Positions 47,598 to 57,853 of a DNA stretch of 64,000 nucleotides are shown one piece after another. The notes beneath the pieces are model-generated. The model was not told the origin of the DNA, did not search any database, and saw nothing but the letters and a program-made list of their open reading frames with translations. The number at the start of each line of letters is the position of its first letter. Position 1 is the stretch's first letter. Both the position numbers and the translations under genes were made by a program. The DNA comes from Tilletia caries (Eukaryota; Basidiomycota; Exobasidiomycetes; Tilletiales; Tilletiaceae): assembly GCA_032718865.1 (NCBI GenBank), contig JALUTQ010000039.1, positions 186,001 to 250,000 on the forward strand, given 5' to 3'.

Positions 47598-48963
47598 TCA
47601 GTACATGGAGTCAGATTGCGTGATGGGTGCAAAGTATGGGTGCGCAAGGCATCGCTTCGCTGAAGTTTCGACAGAAATGGTAAAAAGTCGCCAGACAAGG
47701 ATGAGAACACGCAGTGATCATCGTCGCGCAACATCAACGGTCTGGATGGTACGTACCGCTTATCCGGCCAGCGGGATCATACACGAGCGTACCCTTGAGC
47801 ATGTCGAATCCATGGTTGTCGAGTTGGGGCACAGCCCGACGAAGCTGCTCCCCTTTGAAACGAGGGAAAGTTGTCTTGTAGTCTGGGAAACTTTGAACTC
47901 CCGGCCAAATCTCGTCTGTTGGAGTGCCCAGAATTCTACCGGTGGGCAAAGCGAAAGTCAGGTTGACTGCTTAAAGGAAGACAGGAAAGAGGGAGATTCG
48001 CTTACCGGAAGATTCTGAAGATCTCGTCGATTTCAGAGTCGCCAGGGAAGAGCGGGCTCCGTGCAGCCATCTCCGCAAAAATGCAGCCTACCGACCACAT
48101 GTCAATGGCGGTGCTGTAGTGCCTGCTGCCGAGAAGAACCTCAGGAGCACGATACCATAGCGTGACAACTTCGTGGGTGTAGGTGCGAAGAGGAATACCG
48201 AACGCGCGCGCCAGACCGAAGTCAGCAACCTTGAGATTTCCTTCCTTGTCGATGAGCAGGTTTTGAGGCTTCAGATCGCGGTGGAGGATACGGTGAGAGT
48301 GGCAGTAGTAGATGCCCCGCATCAGCTGCCATGCGAATTTCTGAAATCAGAAAAGGAAATCGAAGGTTGAGTATGCATTCGCAGAGAAGTGCAGATGATA
48401 TGCGCATGTATATGTGCGATCAGGTACGTACCCTGACGATGTCCGCGTTCATGCCCTCCGGATTGGAGCTGACCTTCTCCATGTATGCTTTAAGGTCAAG
48501 ATCGAGGAACTCGAAGACGAGGTAGAGCGTGGAGTCCTGGTGAATGACGTCGTACAGTCTGCAGACGGGCGCATGAGGGCGGGGCATAAAGTAAAGGTAA
48601 AATTTGTGGTGCAGGTAAGCGGGGTTGCAGATACCAAGGCAGACGACGAGACAGCTCACCTAACAATATTATCATCTTGGGTCTCTTTGAGCAAGCTGAT
48701 CTCCCGAATGGCTGTCGAGGGTACGCCTTCCTGTTCGTTCTCGAAACGAATCTTCTTCAGGGCTACTATGCGGCCTTTGTTGCCTGGAGTCAAGTCGCGT
48801 GCTTTGAAAACGACACCGTACGCGCCTGGAGCGCGGACACACAAGAGCAGCAGCAGCAGCAGCTGATCAGCCAGCAGCGAGGTGTGGGATCGATGGCCCG
48901 CGCAAGAGAGCACTCACCTTCCCCAAGTTTTTCGAGACGGTGGTAGCAGTCGATTGTCGACAT
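47598..48963 (-). CDS. CDK1-type cyclin-dependent kinase paralogue lacking the Gly-loop Thr
   Basis: Six exons (48963-48918, 48825-48660, 48558-48432, 48340-48006, 47935-47757, 47659-47598), again 304 aa and exon lengths 46, 166, 127, 335, 179, 62. Start [41 protein letters not shown] and [13 protein letters not shown] are all intact, so an active kinase is expected. The Gly loop reads GAYGVV: the Thr of the usual Thr-Tyr pair (human Thr14/Tyr15) is Ala here, codon 48823-48821. Other differences from the left copy are scattered, e.g. PGNKGR/PAGNGR and [22 protein letters not shown]. It is divergent from the mitochondrial enoyl reductase gene. It may be the canonical CDK1 or a specialised copy; sequence alone does not tell. 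Confidence 0.93.
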
Positions 48964-49809
48964 GGCTGAGTGAGTGGGTGAGTACGTGAGTGAGAACTGG
49001 GTTGACGGAGGAGAAAAGGCAGGATTACCGAGGAGGACAGGACTGTGACACACGCGCGCGTGAATGGGGGAGGAAAAAAGTCGTAAGAGGCCGAGAGAGG
49101 CGGGCGGAGATGAGATCGTTTGGGCGGCGTTGGCCGTTGTGCGTTGTGTGCCTTGTGTGAGATGGTGGTGGTCAGCCCTCAGCACAAAGAGGTTGTCTTC
49201 TTGCTCTCCAGTCTCCGCCCGCTCGATCAGGAACGGGGCTCAAGAATCCAAATCTCAAATCAGGCTACTGTCCACACTACACCGCACCACAGCATCGGCA
49301 TCAGCATGGCCGTCCAGCGTAGGACCGATACAGAGGGCAAGCAGATGCTTAGGACCGATTCTTGCTAACTCAGGCCTGCGAGTCGGAAGTGGTGTCGGTG
49401 TGACTGGTCTTCCACTGCAATCACGCGGCTGTCACGCTCCCTTCTCTCTCTCTCCCACTCCCTTCTTCGCGCCGCCCGTCCCTGACATCTTGTCCACTTC
49501 GTCACGCACGTGCTCTTGCTCGCTGCCGCTGTTGCCGTATTGCCGCCCAAGACGCTCTGCCCTGCGTCGTCGAGACTCGAGGGAGTCGGACAGGCAAGAA
49601 GTGGCACGCTTTGCCCTGGCCAGGTGAGACCAACACTCAAACAAACGCGTTCCCGGCGCGAGGAACAAATTGGGAGACGCGCTCGGATAAACATGCGGTG
49701 TTTTGGTGGCGAAATGGTTTCAAAATGTAAACTACCAAAAGCCGCACTTGTCCGTGCCTTCGCTGTTCGCACTGACCTCCAACTTGTAAGCGCATCAGAA
49801 AGAGTAAGA
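48964..49809. other. divergent promoter region of CDK copy 2 and enoyl reductase
   Basis: 846 bp between divergent ATGs. It contains the duplicated CDK upstream block (49624-49692) close to the enoyl reductase start. No gene seen. Confidence 0.5.
49624..49692. promoter_or_regulatory. conserved upstream block of the right CDK copy
   Basis: Partner of 47243-47302: GTGAGACCAACACTC, CAAACGCGT, CGGCGCGA and CGGATAAAC appear in the same order with small indels. It lies about 660-730 bp before the CDK ATG and 120-190 bp before the enoyl reductase ATG. Confidence 0.55.
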
Positions 49810-51357
49810 ATGTCTGTGATGGGAATAAGAGCTGTCTCTTGCGTGCGCGCTGCGTGCCGTCCCTTCAACGTGGGCTTCCCGCTCCGCGTTGACCGCGCCA
49901 TCGCCGGCAACTTCCAACAGCGAGCCACATTTGCATCCTCCTCCTCCTCGCGAGCAGCCATCACAGCCAGAGCCATTGTGTACGAAACCCATGGCGAGCC
50001 TAGCGACGTCCTCCGGACCCATACCTTCTCCTTATCCGATCCGTCCGCTACCCAGGTTCGGTTGCGGGTCCTGCTCGCCTCCTGCAACCCGGCCGATACC
50101 AACGTGGTCCAGGGCTCCTACCCTTCTCGACCTTCCCGGCGGACCACGTATCTCGGTCTCGGCGAGGGTGAGGAAGGACTCTTTGTCGGCGGCAACGAAG
50201 GCGTCGCTGTGGTTGAAGCCCTCGGTAGTCAGGCTGCTGCCACCAGCGGGCTGAAGGAGGGCGACTGGGTCAGCTTCGGACGCGCACAAGTCGGCACCTG
50301 GGCTTCGCATATGGTCTGCGAGGCATCGGATGTTGTCCGGCTCGAGGTCGGCGGAGATAACGAATCTATTACAGATGTCATGGCCTGCAACGTTATGGTC
50401 AATCCGGCAACGGCCTTCTGCATGCTCACCGAGTTTCAGAAGCTGCAGAAGGGGGACATCGTCATTCAGAATGCAGCCAACTCGGCCGTCGGACAGTACG
50501 TGATTCAGATCGCTGCCAAACAGCTCGGGGTGGAGACGATCAACCTGGTTCGAGAGAGGTGAGTGATTGCTCTTTTGCCGTCGCCTTGTCTTCCTAATGA
50601 ATGCTGGCGAACATTCACTATCGTGCATTATGACAGACCCCACCTTGATGAGCTCCGCTCGCAACTCAAGAATCTAGGCAAGGGTGGTCCTGGAACCCAT
50701 ATCTTGACGTACCAAGAGCTAGCCGCACGGGACGCTTCGACGTCTTCGTTCGGAAAGACCGGAAAGGATCTCATGAAGACTCTCTTGAACGGCCGCAAGC
50801 TCAAACTCGGCCTGAATGCTGTGTCGGGAAGGGATACGACAGACATGCTCAAATATCTGAGGTGAGAGCATCATCAGAGAGGAGGCGCTTTCAAATACTC
50901 TCACACAGACTAGGCTCACCCTGCGCTACCCTGACATCCATTGACTTTCTGATCCTGCAGCGAGTCCGCCTCCCTCGTTACCTACGGCGCCATGTCCCGC
51001 TCACCCCTCTCCCTCCCAGCGTCCCTCCAAATCTTCCGCGACGTCACCGCACACGGCTTTTGGCAAACACGCTGGTACGCTCAACGGCCACACGACGAGC
51101 GCGGACGACTCATGAACCGTCTCCTCGCCTGGATGGGCCGGGGCGAGTTGCAAGTGCCCCCGAGTGGCGTGGTGGAGCTGCCCCTGGAGGGAGGGAACGG
51201 GGAGGGACGTGGTACGGAGCTGGCGAGACGGACTGTTGCTGCTTCGATGCGGGGCTTCTCGGGCAAGAAGTGGTATCTGCGCTTTGGGAACCCTCTGGGT
51301 GAGAAGGGCACGAAGGATGAGGAACCACCTGCCTTGTCAGAGGGAAACAAGCAATGA
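49810..51357 (+). CDS. ETR1: mitochondrial trans-2-enoyl-ACP/CoA reductase (ETR1/MECR)
   Basis: Three exons (49810-50558, 50637-50861, 50961-51357) encode 456 aa. The enzyme performs the last NADPH-dependent reduction of mitochondrial fatty acid synthesis, needed for lipoic acid and respiration. The N terminus is rich in Arg/Ala/Ser with no acids (SCVRAACRPFNVGFPLRVDRA), a good presequence. The MDR fold is clear: ARAIVYETHGEPSDVLR, ASCNPADTNVVQGSYP, GNEGVAVVEALG, the nucleotide-binding NAANSAVGQYVIQIAAKQLG, GLNAVSGRDT, TYGAMSRSPLSLPASLQIF and the FWQTRWY segment. There are no zinc ligands, as expected for this branch. ATG chosen because translation upstream lacks homology. Confidence 0.93.
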
Positions 51358-51733
51358 GAAGCGAAATCACAACCTAGATTGCGACAAACGTATGGAGGAG
51401 GGTCCGCAGGAGTAAGGCATGATGAAAGCCTTAAGAGACGCATTCGTCGCACCTGCGTCTGTCTCCGTGCACAGCTGTGTTCGATCGATATCCCTCCCTG
51501 GGGCCGGATTCAATGTCACACCAGCCAGACAAGCAAAAGAAGTGAGGGGCAGAATATGGGTCTTTGCTTTTGTATTCGGGATGCTCCGGCTGCGCTCGAG
51601 CGAGTACTGACGAAAAAGGAGTGTGTTAGGCGTCGTGCAGAAGAGCATGAGCGGTGTTGTTTGATTGGAGGCAGGGTAGCGAACGAGCTTTGGTGAGCAG
51701 GCCACCGGCCTGGGACGCCAGCGTCGAGGCTGC

Positions 51734-52498
51734 TCAGTTGTCGGCAAACTGAAGCGAAAAGCTCGGTCAGCATTCATGCTCCTTTCAAAGACCAGCATTT
51801 GACGTTTCTCTTCGACTCACGATTTGGTTCCAAGCGGCGGTCTCGTACTCGGCGAGCTCCTTCTCGTTGAACCACAGCGCGATCTCCTTTGTAGCGGAGT
51901 CGTGGCTGTCGGAAGCATGGATGCCGTTGCGCCCCGTTGATACGAAGTACTGTCCACGAACGGTGCCCGCGTCCGCGTCGAGCGGGTTGGTCGCACCCAC
52001 GATGCGACGACCCTGGCGAATGACGTCCTTGCCCTCAAAGACAATCGCGACCACGGGTGTACCCTGCGTGATATATTTGATCATGGGCGGGAAGAAAGGC
52101 TTGGAAGAGAGGTCCGAGTAGTGTTCCTCTGCCAACTTCTTGCTAGGCACCAAGCTCTTAATAGCGACGATCTTGTACCCGCGCTCCTCGAACCGGCTGA
52201 TGATCTTGCCGACCAACTGCCGGGAGACACCGTCCGGCTTGATCATGACGAAGCTGCGCTCGGAGTCCGTCTTGTACTCGCCTGCGATGGTGCGCGGGCC
52301 CTCGGCGTGCAGGGTCGTCGAGCTCGAGGAGAGGTAGAGCGCGAGGGAGGTCGCGGCGACACCTGCCGCGAGACCGGCCCGGGCGGCGAGAGAGGGAGAG
52401 GCGGCGGCGCCGGCGCTGGATCCGGCCTTGGTGCTGGCAGCGCGTGCACCGCTCAGGGCGGCGCGGCGGAAGGCGGTACGAGTAGCGGGGGAGAACAT
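51734..52498 (-). CDS. mitochondrial nucleoside diphosphate kinase
   Basis: Two exons (52498-51821, 51748-51734) give 230 aa; the terminal exon adds only FADN and the stop. It transfers the gamma-phosphate from ATP to NDPs through a phospho-His. Seen: a basic presequence (MFSPATRTAFRRAALSGARAA), a hydrophobic segment LAAGVAATSLALYL that may anchor it to the inner membrane, then the NDK domain from ERSFVMIKPDGVSRQLVG through FFPPMIKYITQGTPVVAIVFEG and the catalytic GRNGIHASDS. Domain length and residues are standard. It is convergent with ETR1 (stops about 380 bp apart). The membrane segment resembles that of NDKs located in the mitochondrial intermembrane space. Confidence 0.93.
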
Positions 52499-52772
52499 CT
52501 TGTTTCGTGTGTGGGACAGATGTGTTTGGAGACGTGTGTGGTGGACGGTGGGTGGGTTTGCTTCCCCACTCGCTTCTTCCCCTTCCCTTTCCTGTTCTTC
52601 CCGTTCGTCCGTGCGCGGTCGGATCAAGCGATCAAGAGGAACGTGTGTGCAAGATTCAATTGGAGGCATCGAAAGCATCAGATTATCCTTGACGAAAGAG
52701 AGAGCAACAGAACGAAGGGAAGCAAGGAACGGGTATCATCTAAGGGCGAGGTGAGGGACAGTGGCTGATGGC

Positions 52773-53987
52773 TCATGCCTTGTACAAGGCTTCGTTTTTG
52801 GACACGAAAAGAGTCTTGCCCTTGATGAGCGAAGTAACCCACTCTCCGAGGACCCAACCGAATATGCTGCTTGCGCCTCCCTGGGTCCCGAGTGGTACCA
52901 GAGTCACGTTCATGGCACCGAAGGACTTGGCATTATCCTTGCCACCCTTGATGAGCGAGGCAACGTTGGCAGCTGCCGTGTTACCGCCGCCTAGCGCGTT
53001 GACGAGCGTCTTGTTGCCCGGCAAGGCAGCGACATCGCCTGCTGCGAACCAGTTGGTAAGGACGGCGGAGTCGGCACGGAGAGTTGCGTGGTTGACCTTG
53101 GCCTGTCCATCGACGACGCTGGCTGGGTCGGCTTTGGCAAAGAGATCGGCTATGGGCTTGGTGCCTGTCGCAACGACAACGAAATCGACATCGGCAATGC
53201 TGGTGCCATTCTTCGAGGTGAAAGAGCGAGGCTCGTCAAGGGTACCGGTCTGGGTTCCCTCGGGAAGGTCGACCGAGTCCGCGAGGAGAACCTGAACGCC
53301 AAGTGCCTGCAGCTGTTTGTTGAGTTTGTTGTGCAAGCCAATCGGGGTGGACTTGCTGATGAGTTGCTCGGAGCGCGAGACGAGAGTGATCTTCTTGCTA
53401 GGGTATACGGCTTGGATCTCGCCGGCTAATTCGACACCGAACGCTCCACCGCCGACGATGAGGACCGACTTGGCGTCCTTGACCTGGGCCTGGAGTTTCT
53501 GAAGCGCAGCCTTGGCCTCCGCGGTCTTAGGCGAACCAGCCCGTGCTGGGGCCGGGTATGTCGAGCCCGTGGCAAGAATGGCGTATTCGAACGAAATGCG
53601 CTCCTCCTCGCCCGAAAGAGTCTTGACGAGAACATCGGTGTTGGAGATTTCGACGACGCGTGTTCCGGACCGGACGATGTGACGAGTCTTGTCAGACGGG
53701 CCGAAAAAGCTGTTCAGGGGGGGAAAAAAAGACTTTGTCTTCCCAACCTGGGACGACCGCGGCGCGCAATGCTGCGACAGGGTAAAAGACCTGCTCGTCG
53801 GAGTCGATGAGGACGATGCGGTGTGTTGCAGGCAGACTCTTGACGAGAGCTCGGGCGGCGGTTGCTCCTGCGGCGGAGGCACCGACAATGACGACGTCTG
53901 CAATTGAAGATGAAGAGGTGAGCTCAGGCACGGGTGTGAACTTGTGTATAAGAAGGCTGTCTACTCACTCTTGAGTTCGGTAGACAT
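52773..53987 (-). pseudogene. AIF/FSP1-like FAD oxidoreductase with a homopolymer frameshift
   Basis: Exon 1 (53987-53969) gives MSTELK; after a 71-nt intron, exon 2 starts at 53897 with the FAD-binding VVIVGASAAGATAARAL. Homology continues through RAAVVPGWEDKVF, then jumps one frame at a run of seven Ts and seven Cs (complement of 53717-53730) and resumes with SFFGPSDKTRHIVRSG. It runs on to the stop at 52773, including ILATGSTYPAP, the NAD-binding VLIVGGGAFGVELAGEI and WFAAGDVAALPG. The family (AIFM2/FSP1, yeast Aif1/Ndi-like) oxidises NAD(P)H using FAD. No intron with GT-AG ends repairs the frame. A one-base assembly error in the homopolymer is as likely as a true mutation; otherwise the gene looks well conserved. 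Confidence 0.8.
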
Positions 53988-54869
53988 GGCAATGGAGTAA
54001 TCCGAAGGGCGACTGGGTGACTGTGAGAGATGTGGTGTGCAAGAGCAGAAGATGAGCGATGAGTAGAGGATGTGGGATGAGGTGGTGAAAGGTATCGAAG
54101 CCACTGCTTATATAGCCACAAGCCCACAACCGCCGAGCTGCGAAGAACTTTGCAGAAGTCCGTCCGAAGCAGTTAGCAGAGGGACTGACTCAGATTCGTG
54201 CTTCGACAAAGGCAAGAAGAGGGCGAAGAAAAGGGTGGACTGCACTCAATCCTCAGGGCGATGGTCAGTAACTCTCCGGAGTTGGATTACCTTGCGAACA
54301 ACGAAGGGGACGCGACGGACAGGACCGCATGATGGTTTTCTGCCTCGAGCTCGGGGTCCAGCTCGTTGTTGTCGCGGACTGCGGCGCCACACTTCCGGGG
54401 CACGTTGGAAACTTATTATAAGAGCCTGTACTACTGATGTCGACCCTGATTCGACAATCTGAGCCGCTCTGACCGCTCACCCTGTTCAATTTTCGCGCCT
54501 GATCCTGGCGCCTGGCGAGTGGCGAGTGGCGAGTGGCGGCTGATCGAGAGAGCAGATAAGTGGGTAAGAATCAGTAATCAGATAATCAGAGCCGCAGAAA
54601 GGGAAGAGGTGAGTTGTTCCCCAGACTCTAGTTCTGGGGTTCCTTGAGCCTGGTTAGAATTTCGGCCGAACTTTTGCTCTCGACAGTCGACATCGATTGA
54701 AACTTTTTTTTCGCACCAAGCAAATATGCCTCGCACTTCTAATCTATTTTGACCTTACATATGGCTAACCTCTGTTACCATTCCAAATCTGAGAGCATTT
54801 GAACGAAGATTCGTGCACTGGGGACGCCTTGAAGTGTCACTTTTAATTAATTCCGTCGGCCGATCGCGC
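53988..54869. other. gene-poor flank of the transposon nest
   Basis: Promoter side of the AIF-like gene, then AT-richer DNA with a GGCGAGT triplet repeat near 54514-54540. No ORF of interest. Confidence 0.5.
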
Positions 54870-55033
54870 TGTTGCTAGGCGGATGTACGCTTGGCCGCCC
54901 ATCTGGCACTCACTGACTCACCAGTCACCTCCAACGCTCCAACACCACGGCTCTTTGCTCAAAGCCTGCTATGTGCTTATCTTGTGCTATCTGCCCGATA
55001 GCCTTCGCATTCCTTATCTTATCTTCCTTTCCC

Positions 55034-55303
55034 TGTGCTGGACAGAGTCCATGTGGCTTCTTTATCTTATCTTATCACCTTTCCTTTCTCTCTACTTCCC
55101 TCTTTTCCCACACGCATCCCGCATAGCAACACCTGCCTCCACTTCCCTTTCCCTTTTTCCCACGTCACACTTTTCTCTCGCCCTCATCCTTACCCTTCTC
55201 GAGCTCATCCTTGTAATTAGTCCTTTCTTCCTCGTCATTCATCACTGCTCATACAACTGTCACTTGCACATACTACTAGTAGAACATTCTCTAGTTTAGT
55301 ATA
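55034..55303 (+). repeat. 5' LTR of the FHA-carrying element
   Basis: 270 bp, starts TGTGCTGGACAG and ends TTAGTATA. CT-rich with TTATC repeats. One single-T indel against the 3' copy. Confidence 0.92.
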
Positions 55304-55319
55304 TGGTGATGAGAGTAGG
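55304..55319 (+). other. primer-binding site of the FHA-carrying element
   Basis: TGGTGATGAGAGTAGG begins directly after the LTR; TGG is the complement of a tRNA CCA end. 14 of 16 bases equal the site of the Gypsy element at 57854. Confidence 0.7.
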
Positions 55320-55616
55320 CTTGCTCTGCTGAGCGAAGGACGCAGGCCGAGCGACCCACCAAACACAGCCCTTTTTCCGTCTCCCAAAAAAACACCACTC
55401 CCTTTGCCGTGCTCCTCTTACCTCTACCATCCACCACTCGCCCACATTTTCCTACAGTCTCCACATTTCCCTTTCTCAAGACTTTTCACTTTTCTTCCGC
55501 GCCCACCAGCAACCAGTCTTTCGATCGATTCGATTGTCGGTCGTTGAGGTCGAGCCATCCCTCCGCCCTCTTTCACTGCATTGATCGTCCCTACCTCTTT
55601 GCTACTCAAGACCACA

Positions 55617-57617
55617 ATGCTCACCGTCCTCAAATTCACGCCACTCGACCCGAAGAATCACGCTTTCACCTTCCTCTTGCATCCACATCTCAAGCGACAG
55701 AACGTCATTGACGACGATCTTCTCCAGCTCCCCTTTGTCTTTGCGGACGAAGTACGAATACAGCTTCGAGGGGATCATCCGACCATCTGTTCTTCGCGCG
55801 CTATACTCGGTGTTTACGTCAACCATCAACTCCTCGGCTCCACCCCTTGTATTCTCCGCGACGGCGACATCCTTGCCTTTCCACAACGTCGTCACAAGCT
55901 CACAACTGCGGCTCGTTTTCTGGTCGAAATGGAGGTCTTGGTGCTGAGCTGCGGGGTAGACAAAGAGCTGCTTGCGCTTCAGGGGTTTGCGGAGGAGCTG
56001 CAAGACGAGAAGGCACGCAAGACCTCTCAGAGCACTTTGGAGAAGAAGCGCAAGACCTCTCCAAGCACATCGGAGACGGCACGGAAGACCTCTACAAGCA
56101 CTTCTTCGGCCTTGTCCACGGTGTCGCACTCAATCGGCAGCGGTACCGGGCCGCCCCGGATCTTCTCGTACGCTGCTCTAGTTGCGTCCCGCGTTCCACC
56201 AGCTCCACACCCTTCAACATCCCCGCCCGCAGCATCGGTCACCTCGTCCGCTGTGGCGTCCCGAACCCTGCTCGGACACAGGTCCTCGCGTTCCCTTGAT
56301 TCTACTTCTTCCGACCCTCGTCCTGCTTCTCCTACCCCAACTTCGATCTCAGCCTCGGTACTTGAAGCAGCATCCTCGCACGTTCCACCAAGCACATCTT
56401 CTGCCGCCGCTTGCGCGCCCATTACGTCGTCCGCCGACCCGAGCAGTACTTCGGTACTGACTTCGGGACTGGATCACTCTTGTCTTGTCTCTGCAGCGAC
56501 CTCCCGCAGCCTCACCTCGACTGATGCGGGCGTCGCTCAAGGCACCTCCGCGCATTCACCCACAGCATCTGACTCTGCATCAGCTTCCGCTCAGGTCACA
56601 GCTCCTCGTCCCTCGGAATCGTCATCCTCGACGGAGCGCTCCTCATCGGTGCATTGCGAGGATGGACCCGTGCGCGTCATGTTGCGTTCGGCAGAGAGGG
56701 CGCTTCACCGTGTTGGCCACGCTTTGCTGCAGGCTCGTCTGGCCACCTCTAGCATGACGACGGCGGCTGTTGCAGTCGAGCGCATGCGTGCGGCTTGGAG
56801 GGAGGCCCGTGGCGCAGTCGATTCTGTTGCTGTTTCGCTGGTCTTTTCAGCCGACAATCCCAGTCCTTACCCCTGCGCTTCCAACTGCAGGCTGGGCGAC
56901 CGGGCCCATTGTGCCAACCATGGTGTGGCACCGGAATCGGACGTTTCCGATGGCACCCGCGACTTCACATCTTCGCATCGTTCACCAGTGCTTGCTCTCG
57001 CCGACGGTCCGTCTTTTTGGTCGCCCCAATGTCAGCAGCTTCCCTTCGTGGCCCTTCCCTCTCACCTCTCCTCCTCACCTTCAACATTTTCGGGCTTTCC
57101 AATCTGTGCCCGTACATCATCATCCGGCTGCCGAGACGTTCATGCCTTGTGCTTCATGGCCATGGACATGGCCTCCGTATCTCCCACATCTTCCACCATA
57201 CAGTCACAACACACACCACCCGCCGATGCTATTCCGTTCTCTTCACCCGTACTCTCCTGCGCTTGTTCCCATTCCCTTCCATTGATCACTCCGCCGTGCA
57301 GTCCATTCCCATCCAGTCGACTCGGGACAGTCGTCTTTTGTCGGTGGGGATGTGCTGGACAGAGTCCATGTGGCTTCTTTATCTTATCTTATCACCTTTC
57401 CTTTCTCTCTACTTCCCTCTTTTTCCCACACGCATCCCGCATAGCAACACCTGCCTCCACTTCCCTTTCCCTTTTTCCCACGTCACACTTTTCTCTCGCC
57501 CTCATCCTTACCCTTCTCGAGCTCATCCTTGTAATTAGTCCTTTCTTCCTCGTCATTCATCACTGCTCATACAACTGTCACTTGCACATACTACTAGTAG
57601 AACATTCTCTAGTTTAG
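55617..57617 (+). CDS. FHA-like protein encoded inside an LTR element
   Basis: 666 aa without a stop in a 2-kb frame; the first ATG was chosen. Residues about 45-105 resemble the C-terminal half of an FHA (phosphothreonine-binding) domain: TICSSRAILGVYVNHQLL, then STPCILRDGDILAFPQRRHK, matching the usual S..., VYVNG..., LRDGD.I.F pattern. The canonical GR...SxxH upstream part is weak, so phosphopeptide binding is uncertain. Next come three short KTS-type repeats (KARKTSQSTLEKKRKTSPST...), a long Ser/Thr/Pro-rich stretch, and one amphipathic helix (VRVMLRSAERALHRVGHALLQ). The last about 89 residues are translated from the 3' LTR. It is not a gag or pol type. A captured host gene is the simplest reading; introns cannot be excluded. 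Confidence 0.6.
   Translation: MLTVLKFTPLDPKNHAFTFLLHPHLKRQNVIDDDLLQLPFVFADEVRIQLRGDHPTICSSRAILGVYVNHQLLGSTPCILRDGDILAFPQRRHKLTTAARFLVEMEVLVLSCGVDKELLALQGFAEELQDEKARKTSQSTLEKKRKTSPSTSETARKTSTSTSSALSTVSHSIGSGTGPPRIFSYAALVASRVPPAPHPSTSPPAASVTSSAVASRTLLGHRSSRSLDSTSSDPRPASPTPTSISASVLEAASSHVPPSTSSAAACAPITSSADPSSTSVLTSGLDHSCLVSAATSRSLTSTDAGVAQGTSAHSPTASDSASASAQVTAPRPSESSSSTERSSSVHCEDGPVRVMLRSAERALHRVGHALLQARLATSSMTTAAVAVERMRAAWREARGAVDSVAVSLVFSADNPSPYPCASNCRLGDRAHCANHGVAPESDVSDGTRDFTSSHRSPVLALADGPSFWSPQCQQLPFVALPSHLSSSPSTFSGFPICARTSSSGCRDVHALCFMAMDMASVSPTSSTIQSQHTPPADAIPFSSPVLSCACSHSLPLITPPCSPFPSSRLGTVVFCRWGCAGQSPCGFFILSYHLSFLSTSLFFPHASRIATPASTSLSLFPTSHFSLALILTLLELILVISPFFLVIHHCSYNCHLHILLVEHSLV
57343..57350 (+). 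other. polypurine tract
   Basis: GGTGGGGA abuts the 3' LTR start at 57351, the position where plus-strand synthesis is primed in LTR elements. Confidence 0.6.
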
Positions 57618-57621
57618 TATA
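57351..57621 (+). repeat. 3' LTR of the FHA-carrying element
   Basis: 271 bp; same sequence as 55034-55303 apart from one extra T in a T-run near 57420. Followed by the TTCCC target duplication. Confidence 0.92.
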
Positions 57622-57626
57622 TTCCC

Positions 57627-57853
57627 AGACTCCACTTCAGACTCCATTCCCTTTGTTACACACTCCTCCACTTCCCTTTGTCTTGCCACTTTCTCTCAGG
57701 CTCGTGATCATGATCATCGTTCCCAGCAGCTCTCCCTATAACTTCCTCTCTCCTGTACATATTTCCCTTCTCTTCCCTCTCAATCAATCCTCACACTTCT
57801 CACTTCGCCTACTTCTTGGTTGCGGTACTTAGTGATAAGTTACTGTGAGCACA
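57627..57853 (+). repeat. right part of the split Gypsy 5' LTR
   Basis: CT-rich sequence ending in CA directly before a primer-binding site. Interpreted as the rest of the LTR that begins left of 55034. The assignment rests on the TTCCC duplication and the PBS; the matching 3' LTR is not in view. Confidence 0.6.

Larger units (their letters stand above)
55034..57621 (+). mobile_element. young non-autonomous LTR retrotransposon carrying an FHA-like ORF
   Basis: 2588 bp with two LTRs (55034-55303 and 57351-57621) that, as read, differ by one T in a T-run. The 5-bp TTCCC occurs on both sides (55029-55033 and 57622-57626) as target duplication. A primer-binding site (TGGTGATGAGAG...) follows the 5' LTR at once and a purine tract GGTGGGGA precedes the 3' LTR. 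No gag, protease, RT or integrase is present; instead one long ORF fills the interior. It inserted into the 5' LTR of the Gypsy element. It uses nearly the same primer-binding site as that Gypsy element, so Gypsy-type enzymes could mobilise it. Confidence 0.9.

Noticed and set aside
53700..53760. Short intron (24 or 38 nt) to repair the AIF-like frame
   Set aside because: The available GT...AG pairs are too short for this genome and do not restore the downstream frame.
55034..57621. Interpretation of the two 270-bp repeats as a simple segmental duplication
   Set aside because: The TTCCC target duplication, primer-binding site and purine tract at the exact borders show they are LTRs.
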